DNA from: Actinomycetota bacterium
GTDB lineage: Bacteria; Actinomycetota; Acidimicrobiia; IMCC26256; BP-133
DNA: 35,721 nucleotides
NCBI GenBank assembly: GCA_030838815.1
Contig: JAUZEX010000700.1
Span: 1 to 35,721 of the forward strand
Reading direction: 5' to 3'
The translations under genes and the position numbers were made by a program. The notes under the pieces are model-generated. The model saw nothing but the letters and a program-made list of their open reading frames with translations. It had not been told where the DNA came from and ran no database searches. Positions 23,428 through 31,079 of the stretch are shown here, piece after piece. Each line of letters opens with the position of its first letter. Position 1 is the first letter of the stretch.

Positions 23428-25704
23428 GTGCTCGGAAAGCCGATCCTTCGGGTCGAGGACGCGCCGCTGCTGCTGGGAGCCGGCCTCTGGACGGACGACC
23501 TGGTGCTGCCGGGTCAGCTCCACGTCGTCTTCGTCCGCAGCAACGAGGCCCACGCGCTGGTCCTCGCCGTCGACACCGACGATGCACGACAGGTTCCGGG
23601 GGTGGTCGGCGTGTGGACCGCCGAAGACCTCGACCCGCCGCCCGCCATACCCACCGGGGCCGGGTATCTGCCGCTCCCGGGTCTGGAACAGCCGGTTCTG
23701 GCCCGCCACCGGGTTCGCTACGTGGGTGAGCCGGTGGCGGCGGTGGTGGCCGAGAGTCGTGCCGCGGCGGTGGATGCCGCCGAGGCGGTCGTCGTGACCT
23801 ACGACCCGCTCCCGGCCGTGGTCGATCCGTCGGCGGCGATGCGGGATGACGCACCGACGCTGTTCCCGGACCTCGGGACCAATGTGATCGTCGACGAGAA
23901 CTCGGACCCCGTGCCCGACGGCTTCTTCGACGAGGCAGACGTCATCGTCGACGTGGAGAACGTCAACCACCGGGTGGCTTCCGTGCCGATGGAGCCCAGG
24001 GCGGTGGTGGTCGGGGCCCATCCGGAGACCGGTGAACTCACACTCTGGCTGACGAGCCAGCACCCCCACAAAGTGCGCGACGACGTGATCGCCCTCCTCG
24101 GGCTAGACGACGACGAGTTGCGGGTCATCGCCCCCGAGGTCGGCGGGGGGTTCGGGCCAAAAGCCATGCTGCATCCCGAAGAGGTCGTGCTCGTCATGCT
24201 GGCTCGATTGCTCGGGCGGCCGGTGAAATGGTGCGAGACCCGCAGCGAGCACATGGTGGCCACGCAGCACGGCCGGGCCCAGGTCCACCGCTGGCGCGTC
24301 GGAGCCAAGAGCGACGGAACGCTCGTGGCCATCGCCGGCGATGTCCTCGGTGACGCCGGGGCCTACCCCAGCCTGGCCGCACGGCTGGTCTCGGTCACCG
24401 CCCAGATGGCGCCGGGGTGTTACCGCATCCCGCGGGTGCACCTCCGCGGCCGGGTGGTCGTCACCAACACCACCCCCGTCGGGCCGTTCCGCGGTGCCGG
24501 TCGCCCCGAGGCGGCCTTCTCCATCGAGCGGGCCGTCGACGAGGTGGCCCGACGCCTGGCCCTGGACCCGGTGGAGGTGCGCCGGCGGAACTTCATCCGC
24601 CCGGACGAGTTCCCCTACACCACCGCCACGGAGATGACGTACGACAGCGGTGACTACGAGGCGGTGCTCGACGCCCTCGTCGGCGCGCTGGACCTCGAAA
24701 CGCTTCGCAAGGACCAGGCGCAACGGTTGGAGCGCGGTGGCCCGCTGCTCGGCGTGGGCATCGCCACTTACGTGGAGATCTCCGGCTCGCTGGGTCTCGG
24801 TGAGGACGCCGTCGTGGAGATCATCGAGGGCGGCCGGGTCGAGGTGCGCACCGGCACGTCTCCCCACGGCCAGGGCCACCGGACGGTATGGGCCCAGATC
24901 GCCGCCTCCCTCCTCGGCGTCGACGTGGAGTCGGTCGACGTGGTCCACGGGGATACCCGGCTCGTCCCCCAGGGGGGCGGCACGACCGGGAGCCGTTCCG
25001 CCCAGTTCGGCGGTTCGGCCGTGTTCCGGGCCTCCGAGCTCATGGTCGAGCGTCTCCGGAGTCTGGCCGCCGATCTGCTGGAGGCGGCGCCGGGTGACAT
25101 CGAGTTGGCCGGCGGCGCCGCCCACGTCCGGGGCGCGCCGGCGATCAGCGTCCCGTTCGCCGACCTTCGGGCGGCGGCAGTCGACGAGGAGTCGCTGCGC
25201 ACCGCCTTCTTCTTCGACCAGGACAACTGGACGTACCCTGGGGGCGCGCACGGCGTGGTGGTCGAGGTGGACACCGAAACCGGCCTGGTGACGCCGGTGC
25301 GGGTGGTGGCGGTGGACGACTGCGGCACGATTCTCAACCCCTTGATCGTGGAGGGCCAGGTCCACGGCGGCGTCGCCCAGGGTCTGGCCCAGGCCCTCTG
25401 GGAGGAGGTCCAATACACCCCGGAGGGCCAGCCGCTGACGACGACGTTGCTGGACTATCTGGTGCCGTCGGCCTGTGAGGTGCCGCCCATCGAGACGATG
25501 ACCGTCGAGACTCCGTCGCCTCTCAACCCGCTGGGGGCAAAGGGCATCGGCGAGGCGGGGGCGGTGGGGATGACCCCGGCCGTGGTCAACGCCGTGCTCG
25601 ACGCGCTGGCGCCGCTGGGAGTGCGGGACCTGGCGATGCCGCTGACGCCCGAGCGGGTCTGGCGGGCAGTGGCCGAAGCCCGGGGAGACGGTATCCGGAC
25701 GTGA
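23428..25704 (+). CDS. Molybdenum hydroxylase large subunit (xanthine dehydrogenase family)
   Basis: This 758-aa molybdopterin-binding subunit is of the CoxL/XdhB/aldehyde-oxidase type. It shows GGGFGPK (239-245), PFRGAGRPEA (353-362), HGQGH (480-484) and catalytic Glu709 in GAKGIGEAG. It lacks the VAYRCSFR loop of CO dehydrogenase, so it hydroxylates an organic substrate (aldehyde, N-heterocycle or CoA ester) with water as oxygen source. The family normally works with FAD and [2Fe-2S] subunits; neither is encoded in this window. The GTG start directly follows the upstream stop. Two small unknown genes stand where accessory genes usually lie. Confidence 0.9.
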   Translation: MLGKPILRVEDAPLLLGAGLWTDDLVLPGQLHVVFVRSNEAHALVLAVDTDDARQVPGVVGVWTAEDLDPPPAIPTGAGYLPLPGLEQPVLARHRVRYVGEPVAAVVAESRAAAVDAAEAVVVTYDPLPAVVDPSAAMRDDAPTLFPDLGTNVIVDENSDPVPDGFFDEADVIVDVENVNHRVASVPMEPRAVVVGAHPETGELTLWLTSQHPHKVRDDVIALLGLDDDELRVIAPEVGGGFGPKAMLHPEEVVLVMLARLLGRPVKWCETRSEHMVATQHGRAQVHRWRVGAKSDGTLVAIAGDVLGDAGAYPSLAARLVSVTAQMAPGCYRIPRVHLRGRVVVTNTTPVGPFRGAGRPEAAFSIERAVDEVARRLALDPVEVRRRNFIRPDEFPYTTATEMTYDSGDYEAVLDALVGALDLETLRKDQAQRLERGGPLLGVGIATYVEISGSLGLGEDAVVEIIEGGRVEVRTGTSPHGQGHRTVWAQIAASLLGVDVESVDVVHGDTRLVPQGGGTTGSRSAQFGGSAVFRASELMVERLRSLAADLLEAAPGDIELAGGAAHVRGAPAISVPFADLRAAAVDEESLRTAFFFDQDNWTYPGGAHGVVVEVDTETGLVTPVRVVAVDDCGTILNPLIVEGQVHGGVAQGLAQALWEEVQYTPEGQPLTTTLLDYLVPSACEVPPIETMTVETPSPLNPLGAKGIGEAGAVGMTPAVVNAVLDALAPLGVRDLAMPLTPERVWRAVAEARGDGIRT

Positions 25705-26606
25705 AGATCATCGACATCCACAGCCACTGCGTGTCGGGGAGCCGTCCGGCGGCCGACGTGGCCGGCGACCTCCTCCGATTGGCCGACCATGGCCTCGAGC
25801 GGTTGATGGTGATCATGGCGCCGGCCTTCGGGCGATCACAGGAGGAGATCGCCGCCCTGTTCCCGGAGGTGGCCCGCGACGTCGCCGCCCGTTCCGACGA
25901 CTTCGAGCTGTCGTTCGGCCTGAAGCTGCTCGACGCCCTCGGCCCCCGTCGCGATCTCGTGGCCCCCTACCTGGCCTTCCACACGTACTTTCCGGAAGTG
26001 GCGCGGGGCGGCGGCATCGGACCTGTGAGGGCCGTGCTCGACGAACTCGACGGCGTCGTGGCCGGGATCAAGCTCCACTACTTCGCGCTGGGGCCGGACG
26101 ATCCCATGGTCCGGCACTTCGGGGTGACGGATTGGGACCAGGCGCGGTTCGACGCCTTCACGGCCGCCCTGCTGGCCGAGGCCCGGGAACGGGAGATTCC
26201 CGCTGTCGTCCACGTGGACCTCCGGGACGCCGGGCCGGCCTTCGTGGACCTGGTCCGGCCCTACTCCGACGTGGCGTTGTGCCTCTGCCACTTCGGGTAC
26301 AGCCGGCGGCTATGCGCCGAGGTGCTTGAGGAGCTGCCCTGGCTGGTGACCGACATGTCGGGGATCGAGCTGCACCAGAGCATGTACGAGCGGTTGCCGG
26401 CCTATCACGAGTTCGTCACCCGCTTTGCCGGACGGGTGCTCTACGGCTCCGACCAGTACGTGTGCGACACCGCCGCGCTGCAGGGGGCATGGGGCCTCCT
26501 CGACGCCCTGGGACTGGGCGTCGAGGTCGACGAGCAGGTCCGCTACGCCAACGCTGAGCGGTTCCTCCGGCGGGAGTCGCGCCGGTCGGGCGTCAGCTTC
26601 CGGTAG
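25701..26606 (+). CDS. Amidohydrolase-2 (ACMSD-like) family metal-dependent hydrolase
   Basis: This 301-aa TIM-barrel metal enzyme has DIHSH (5-9), GIKLHY (about 121-126), VHVD (about 165-168), CHFG and YGSDQ with the final metal Asp. The amidohydrolase-2 group includes decarboxylases and C-C or ester hydrolases acting on ring-derived acids. GTG start overlaps the previous stop. Its 3' end overlaps that of the coupling-protein gene on the other strand by 14 bp, leaving no room for a separate terminator. Substrate unknown. Confidence 0.84.
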   Translation: MKIIDIHSHCVSGSRPAADVAGDLLRLADHGLERLMVIMAPAFGRSQEEIAALFPEVARDVAARSDDFELSFGLKLLDALGPRRDLVAPYLAFHTYFPEVARGGGIGPVRAVLDELDGVVAGIKLHYFALGPDDPMVRHFGVTDWDQARFDAFTAALLAEAREREIPAVVHVDLRDAGPAFVDLVRPYSDVALCLCHFGYSRRLCAEVLEELPWLVTDMSGIELHQSMYERLPAYHEFVTRFAGRVLYGSDQYVCDTAALQGAWGLLDALGLGVEVDEQVRYANAERFLRRESRRSGVSFR

Positions 26607-26919
26607 CGCCGGGCTCCGCGTCGTCGAGCTGGAGGAAGCGGGACGTGACCCGCACGATGTCGCCGTCCACCTCCGCCCGTCCCGCATACGAAGTGAACGT
26701 CACCAGGATGTCCTCGACCGACACGTCCTCGCCGACCTCGTCGGACAGCTCCTCGACGTCCACGGCGATCTCGTCAGGGGCCTCCAGCATCCAATAGGCG
26801 CCCCGGTCGGTAATGGTGACGGGGTGACCGGAACGGCGCATCAGGGCGACGATGGCGTCCCCTTCGGTGCTCTTCATGAGTGCGACCCGAACGAAGTCCG
26901 CCCCGTGTTCGACAGCCAT
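26593..26919 (-). CDS. SDIMO coupling/effector protein (MmoB/DmpM family)
   Basis: This 108-aa protein matches the coupling proteins that bind the hydroxylase and tune O2 activation. GHPVTITDRGAYWMLEAPDEIAVD (about 31-54) and VEDILVTFTSYAGRAEVDGD (about 68-87) are the family's conserved core. It has no cofactor motif, as expected. It follows the beta-subunit gene by one base, in the order alpha-beta-coupling. This makes the SDIMO operon complete except for a reductase. Call secure. Confidence 0.9.
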   Translation of the reverse strand: MAVEHGADFVRVALMKSTEGDAIVALMRRSGHPVTITDRGAYWMLEAPDEIAVDVEELSDEVGEDVSVEDILVTFTSYAGRAEVDGDIVRVTSRFLQLDDAEPGATGS

Positions 26920-26920
26920 C

Positions 26921-27931
26921 TCAGTTCACCCCCGCCGGGACGCCCAAGCTGGATCCGGCCAGCAGGGAACGCCAGGCCGCTTCCACCGTTGAGCGGGCCT
27001 CGCCGGTGTCGACGCCGACCCGCTCGGCCACCGGGGCCAGGGTCTCCATAGCGGCGACGATCTCCGGGTACCAGCTCGTGAGCCATCCTTCGACAAGTCC
27101 CCGGTTGTGCTCCCCGTGGGTCTCGTCGTCGAGGACCAGGCTGGCGAACGACACCATGGCGGCGATGTTTAGCTGCCGGTCGTTCTCGGCCTCGCCCAGG
27201 ATCGCCGGCGTGGTCACGTCGCGATGGGCAGCGGCCGCCTGCCAGAGCAACTCGTTGAAGAGGAACCGGCTGAGGAGTGGTTCCACCAGGAGGTTGACGA
27301 CGAGCGCCACCTCGGCCCAGTCCGATGTGGCGTTGATGTGCTCGACCAGCGCCCGGAGGCCCTGGAGGGCCGGGTCTTCGAGCCAACGCGAAAGGCGGAC
27401 GTCGGCGCCGACCGGCACCCCGGCCTCGGCAAGGTCGTAGTGGTAGAAGACGATGTCCTGGGCGTGCCGCTCCTTGTCCGAGGAGTTGAGGATCAACGTC
27501 AGCATCACCATGTCCGACAGCGCGATTCCCGCCGCGTGCATCAGCGCCCGGGAGAGGCCTCGCTCGAAGAAGGCGGCGGGGACGTAGACATCGCCGATCA
27601 CGCCCTCGGCCCATTCCGCCGGCATCCGGCTCAGCCGACCGGCGTCGCGGGCGGAGGCCAGGGCCCGCTCCAGGCCTCGTTCCTGTTCGGCCTGGCGCTT
27701 GATGTAGGGCCGTTGCCAGCGCTGCGCGGGGTCCCGGAAGGCGTACCAGTTCTCCGACCGGAGGGCGGTGCTGTCGGCCGGCCACCCCGCCCGCTTGGCG
27801 ACGGGATGGTCCATCGACGTCTCCAGCGGCAGGATGTACTGATTGAGCGCCTCGTACTCCGAGAGCCTCCGCCCCATCGGGGTGATGTAGAAGAAGTCGC
27901 GGGGGCCGTCGAAGGGACCCTTCTCGCTCAT
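26921..27931 (-). CDS. SDIMO hydroxylase beta (small) subunit
   Basis: This 336-aa ferritin-like, non-iron-binding subunit is of the soluble diiron monooxygenase type. The start FDGPRDFFYITPMGRRLSEYE resembles the N-terminal arm of PrmC/MmoY-type subunits, and the rest is helical with family segments (LSDMVMLTLILNSSDKERHAQDIVFY). ATG overlaps the alpha stop (27928-27931). Upstream in-frame sequence is the alpha gene in another frame. It forms the alpha2beta2 hydroxylase, perhaps without a gamma subunit: none is encoded, as in propane and phenol-type groups. Confidence 0.88.
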   Translation of the reverse strand: MSEKGPFDGPRDFFYITPMGRRLSEYEALNQYILPLETSMDHPVAKRAGWPADSTALRSENWYAFRDPAQRWQRPYIKRQAEQERGLERALASARDAGRLSRMPAEWAEGVIGDVYVPAAFFERGLSRALMHAAGIALSDMVMLTLILNSSDKERHAQDIVFYHYDLAEAGVPVGADVRLSRWLEDPALQGLRALVEHINATSDWAEVALVVNLLVEPLLSRFLFNELLWQAAAAHRDVTTPAILGEAENDRQLNIAAMVSFASLVLDDETHGEHNRGLVEGWLTSWYPEIVAAMETLAPVAERVGVDTGEARSTVEAAWRSLLAGSSLGVPAGVN

Positions 27932-29481
27932 CGCGCCGACCCTCCATTCTGCGACTCGCCGTAGACGCGGGCCGGGTTCTCGATGGCGACGTCGTGCCGG
28001 CGGATGTCGTCGATGGTCCAGAGACGGTCGGACTCGAGGTGGGGCTGCCCCAGCAAGGTCTTTCCGTCGGCCCGCAGCAGCCCCTGCTTGATGATGAACT
28101 CCGAGAGGCTCCAGCCGTCGTAGCGTGTGTAGAAGGGCTTCCGGGGGAACTTCTCCGGGAACATCTGGAAGGCCATCTGGCAGAAGATCGAGCAGAACGA
28201 GTACCACTCGCCGTCCAGCTGTTCGAACGACGCCTCCCCCTCGTAGGGATCGGGCAGGTAACAGGGGGAGTTGCAGACCTGGCAGATGGGCGGCAGTTTG
28301 CCGCCCGGGAGGAGGCCGAACGGCGTCGCCCCGCTGGCCGGGTCGCTGGCCTCCTTGTACTGCTCCCAGAACTTCCCATAGGTCGAGTACCAACCGGGGT
28401 ACTTCTCTTCGAGCCACTCGAAGTCCCGGGGGCCCAACGGATCGAACCGATTGATGGCCAGGGGCCAGGCGCCGAAGTAGAAGACGGCCGAGGCGTGGCC
28501 CGCCAAGCGGCTGTGATCGCGGGCGAACTCCGCCGAGGCCGGCGGCTCGAGGCCGAACGGCTGCAGCCGGCCCATGTAGGCACCGACGAAGTTCTCCCAG
28601 ACCCACTCGTCCCAGATCTCTGCGTAGGAGCGAGCCCGGTTCGTCGGCATGTAGTCGTAGAGGACCCCGAAGTACCCGTTCAGCAGCACGCTGAACTGCA
28701 GGAAGGAGCCGTCGACCTCCGGCTGGAGCATCGGCAGGTTGTCGGGCTCGGACAGCACGGCGGCCAGGCCGGCGTAGCCGTTGGCCATGTGGCGGGCCTC
28801 GTCGGATTGAATGCTGAGGAACACCGTGGGTGTGACGTGGTCGGCGTTGGCGGCGGCAAGTTCGGTAACGGCGATGAAGATGGGGTTCGTGTAGGCGGTC
28901 TCCGCCATGGCCTGGAAGGAGATGGCGATGGTCATCGGGTCTTCGTTCCAGAGGCCCTCGGTGAAGGCGTGCATGGGGCCGAAGATCGGGAGGTCCCGGT
29001 CCCGCAGCTCGAAGGCCCGAGCGAACGCCTCCGGGTCCTCCCAGTGCTTCGCCCAGTAGCGCTGGAGGTACGTCTGCTGGTTGAAGTGACGGACCTCGTC
29101 CATCACCTGGGCCATGTAGCCGGATTTGAGCTCGGGGTTGTCGAGGGAATCCATGCACACCCGGGCGCCCTGCATCGCGCCGAGCTCCAGCTGCGTCAGG
29201 ATCGGCAGCATGAACTTGAGCGTCTCGATCCAACCCCGGTCCGCCCGGTCCGGCTGCCCGACCCGGTTGATGACGTCGGCGATCGAGCCGTACATCCGGT
29301 CGTCCTTCTCCTCCTCCATGGAGGAGTACTGCCGGATCAGGTGCTTGAACGGGTCCTTGGTGTGCTTCGGGATCTTGTACTTCGTCGGCCTCGGGTACGC
29401 CGTCTGGTGATACGTAGGGCTCCAGTCGAGGCCCTTCACGCGGTCGTGGACTGCGTTGAGACGTGTCACGGAAGACCTCAT
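27928..29481 (-). CDS. SDIMO hydroxylase alpha subunit with complete diiron site
   Basis: This 517-aa catalytic subunit of a soluble diiron monooxygenase carries all six ligands: E99, E129-x2-H132, E194, E228-x2-H231. Spacing (30, 3, 62, 34, 3) equals that of MmoX (E114, E144, H147, E209, E243, H246). Thr198 matches MmoX Thr213; Gln136 replaces Cys151, as in toluene monooxygenases. The C-terminus has a zinc-ribbon/YHS-like stretch with C400, C403, C407, C430 and C434. The N-terminus (MEEEKDDRMYG, 55-65) is PrmA-like. ATG at 29481 is preferred: GGGGG lies 5 bp upstream; a GTG at 29511 is weaker. Substrate could be an alkane, alkene or ring compound. Confidence 0.93.
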   Translation of the reverse strand: MRSSVTRLNAVHDRVKGLDWSPTYHQTAYPRPTKYKIPKHTKDPFKHLIRQYSSMEEEKDDRMYGSIADVINRVGQPDRADRGWIETLKFMLPILTQLELGAMQGARVCMDSLDNPELKSGYMAQVMDEVRHFNQQTYLQRYWAKHWEDPEAFARAFELRDRDLPIFGPMHAFTEGLWNEDPMTIAISFQAMAETAYTNPIFIAVTELAAANADHVTPTVFLSIQSDEARHMANGYAGLAAVLSEPDNLPMLQPEVDGSFLQFSVLLNGYFGVLYDYMPTNRARSYAEIWDEWVWENFVGAYMGRLQPFGLEPPASAEFARDHSRLAGHASAVFYFGAWPLAINRFDPLGPRDFEWLEEKYPGWYSTYGKFWEQYKEASDPASGATPFGLLPGGKLPPICQVCNSPCYLPDPYEGEASFEQLDGEWYSFCSIFCQMAFQMFPEKFPRKPFYTRYDGWSLSEFIIKQGLLRADGKTLLGQPHLESDRLWTIDDIRRHDVAIENPARVYGESQNGGSAR

Positions 29482-29611
29482 CCAAACCCCCTGCAACGCC
29501 GGATACCGCACGCGGCTACTTAACTACTGGAAAGTTAGCAAAGGGCACCCGGGGCGCCAAGGCAGGGGAACACAATTCTGTCCCCTCGTCGGCCTCTAGG
29601 ATGGTGACCCG
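29482..29611. promoter_or_regulatory. Divergent promoter region with operator copy 4 and a second inverted repeat
   Basis: This 130-bp region between the SDIMO and a TetR gene holds TAACT-N7-AGTTA at 29521-29537. Read as AACTACTGGAAAGTTAG (29522-29538) it matches the opposite strand of sites 2 and 3 with one base missing. A second repeat, GGGGAACA-N6-TGTCCCC (29565-29585, one-base bulge), lies nearer the TetR gene and may be that protein's own operator. No firm -10/-35 boxes. Confidence 0.5.
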
Positions 29612-30253
29612 GTGAACCGGAGCGACCCCTGGAGTCCCAAGCAGCTGGCTCGGCGGGCGCTGATCGTGGCCGCGGCGGTGGAGACGATGAGACGGGACGG
29701 CATCGCCGGATGCACCGTTCGGTCGATCGCCTCTGCGACGCCGTTCAGCAAAGGGACCGTTCACTACTACTTCGCCGACGTGCGGGAGATCGTCGACGCC
29801 GCCTACCTCCAGTTGACCGACGAATACGTGTCGGCCATCGACGCCGTGGCCGATGGGGAGACGCAGCCGGCTGAGGCGTTCTGGAGAGCGGTCCGGTCCT
29901 ACCTCGAGGGATTCAAGGTCCACCGCCGGCTGGGCCTCCTGTGGTTCGAGTACACCTCGTGGGCGGTCCGACACGAGGACCAGCAAGGGGTCGCCTCGTC
30001 CGTCGAGGCGATCCGGCGGATGTTCGAGAGACGGCTCCTGGCGATCGATCCCGACAAGGGCGACCGCGTCGTGGTGCTCGTCAGGTATCTCCTGGGAGCA
30101 GTGCTGGAGTTGAGCTCCTCTGGGGTTCCCGTGGAAGACCTGCTGGCCGACGTCGGGCGCATCTGCGGCCTCGAGGCCCCTCCCCGGCGCCGGCGCGCCG
30201 ATCACGCCCGGGACTGTCCGGTCTGCCGCCAACCCCGTCGGACGGGACCCTAA
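29612..30253 (+). CDS. TetR/AcrR-family regulator, divergent from the SDIMO operon
   Basis: This 213-aa TetR regulator has an HTH at about residues 14-60 (GIAGCTVRSIASAT, VHYYFADV), with a C-terminal helical domain and a basic tail holding one CPVC pair (about 203-206). It has a GTG start. Divergent from the SDIMO and 40 bp before a crotonase gene, it may control both sides. Its HTH differs clearly from the others in the window (FSKGTVHYYF), so it may read a different site, perhaps the repeat at 29565 or the one at 30258. Confidence 0.86.
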   Translation: MNRSDPWSPKQLARRALIVAAAVETMRRDGIAGCTVRSIASATPFSKGTVHYYFADVREIVDAAYLQLTDEYVSAIDAVADGETQPAEAFWRAVRSYLEGFKVHRRLGLLWFEYTSWAVRHEDQQGVASSVEAIRRMFERRLLAIDPDKGDRVVVLVRYLLGAVLELSSSGVPVEDLLADVGRICGLEAPPRRRRADHARDCPVCRQPRRTGP

Positions 30254-30257
30254 AAAG

Positions 30258-30273
30258 CTGGACACATGTCCAG
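30258..30273. promoter_or_regulatory. Inverted repeat before the crotonase gene
   Basis: CTGGAC-ACAT-GTCCAG, a perfect 6-bp-arm inverted repeat, lies between the TetR stop (30251-30253) and the GTG of the crotonase gene (30294). It has no T-run, so it looks like an operator more than a terminator. It is unrelated to the CTTACT-type sites. Confidence 0.5.
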
Positions 30274-30293
30274 AGTTGTGACAGGGTCCGGCT

Positions 30294-31064
30294 GTGATCC
30301 AGATCGACCGGGGAGCGGTGGCCGTCGTCACCATCGACCGCCCCGAAGTCCGCAACGCCCTCGACATTCCGACCCTCCTCGAACTCGAAACGGCCTTCGC
30401 CGCCCTCGAGGGCGACGACGGGGTACGGGCGATCGTCGTCACCGGGGCCGGCGATCGGGCCTTCGTCGCCGGGGGCGACATCGGCGATCTGAACTCGCGC
30501 CAGGGCCTGGCCCACTACCGAGAATTCGCCGAGGTGATCCACCGGGTCTTCCGTCGCGTCGAACGGTGCCCGAAGCCGACCGTGGGGGCGGTCCGGGGTT
30601 ATGCCCTCGGCGGGGGAGTGGAGCTGCTCCTCGCCCTCGACATCCGCATCCTCGGCACGAGCGCCAAGCTCGGAGTGCCGGAGATCACCCTCGGGCTCTT
30701 CCCGGGCGCCGGAGGGACCCAGCGGCTCATCCGCCAGATCCCGCTCTGCCGAGCCAAGGAGCTCATGATGACCGGCGATGCCATCTCGGCCGAGGAGGCG
30801 GTGGCGATCGGGCTCGCCAACCGCGTCGTGTCCGACGAGGACGTCGTGGCCGCCGCCCGGGAAGTCGCCGAACGGATCGCCCAACGATCCCCGCTGGTCC
30901 TGTCGATGCTCAAACGCACGCTGGCTGAGGGGGCGGAGATGCCGCCGAGCGCCGCGCTGGCCTTCGAACAGGCGATGATCGGGCTCGTCCTCGACAGCGC
31001 TGACGCCCACGAAGGCTGCAGCGCGTTCCTGGAGCGTCGCCCGCCCCAGTTCACGGGATCATGA
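30294..31064 (+). CDS. Enoyl-CoA hydratase (crotonase family)
   Basis: This 256-aa crotonase shows oxyanion-hole segments FVAGGDIGDL (about 60-69) and RGYALGGGVELLLALDIRI (about 101-119), then PEITLGLFPGAGGTQRL with the first catalytic Glu as in rat ECH. Closer to canonical FadB-like hydratases than the gene at 2451. GTG start after the palindrome at 30258. Followed 15 bp later by the acyl-CoA dehydrogenase, so the two make consecutive beta-oxidation steps. Confidence 0.9.
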   Translation: MIQIDRGAVAVVTIDRPEVRNALDIPTLLELETAFAALEGDDGVRAIVVTGAGDRAFVAGGDIGDLNSRQGLAHYREFAEVIHRVFRRVERCPKPTVGAVRGYALGGGVELLLALDIRILGTSAKLGVPEITLGLFPGAGGTQRLIRQIPLCRAKELMMTGDAISAEEAVAIGLANRVVSDEDVVAAAREVAERIAQRSPLVLSMLKRTLAEGAEMPPSAALAFEQAMIGLVLDSADAHEGCSAFLERRPPQFTGS

Positions 31065-31079
31065 GTTGACGGCGCGGCG

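Noticed and set aside
27994..29523. Plus-strand open frame across the SDIMO alpha gene
   Set aside because: The SDIMO alpha subunit on the minus strand has all six iron ligands; the plus frame is its shadow.
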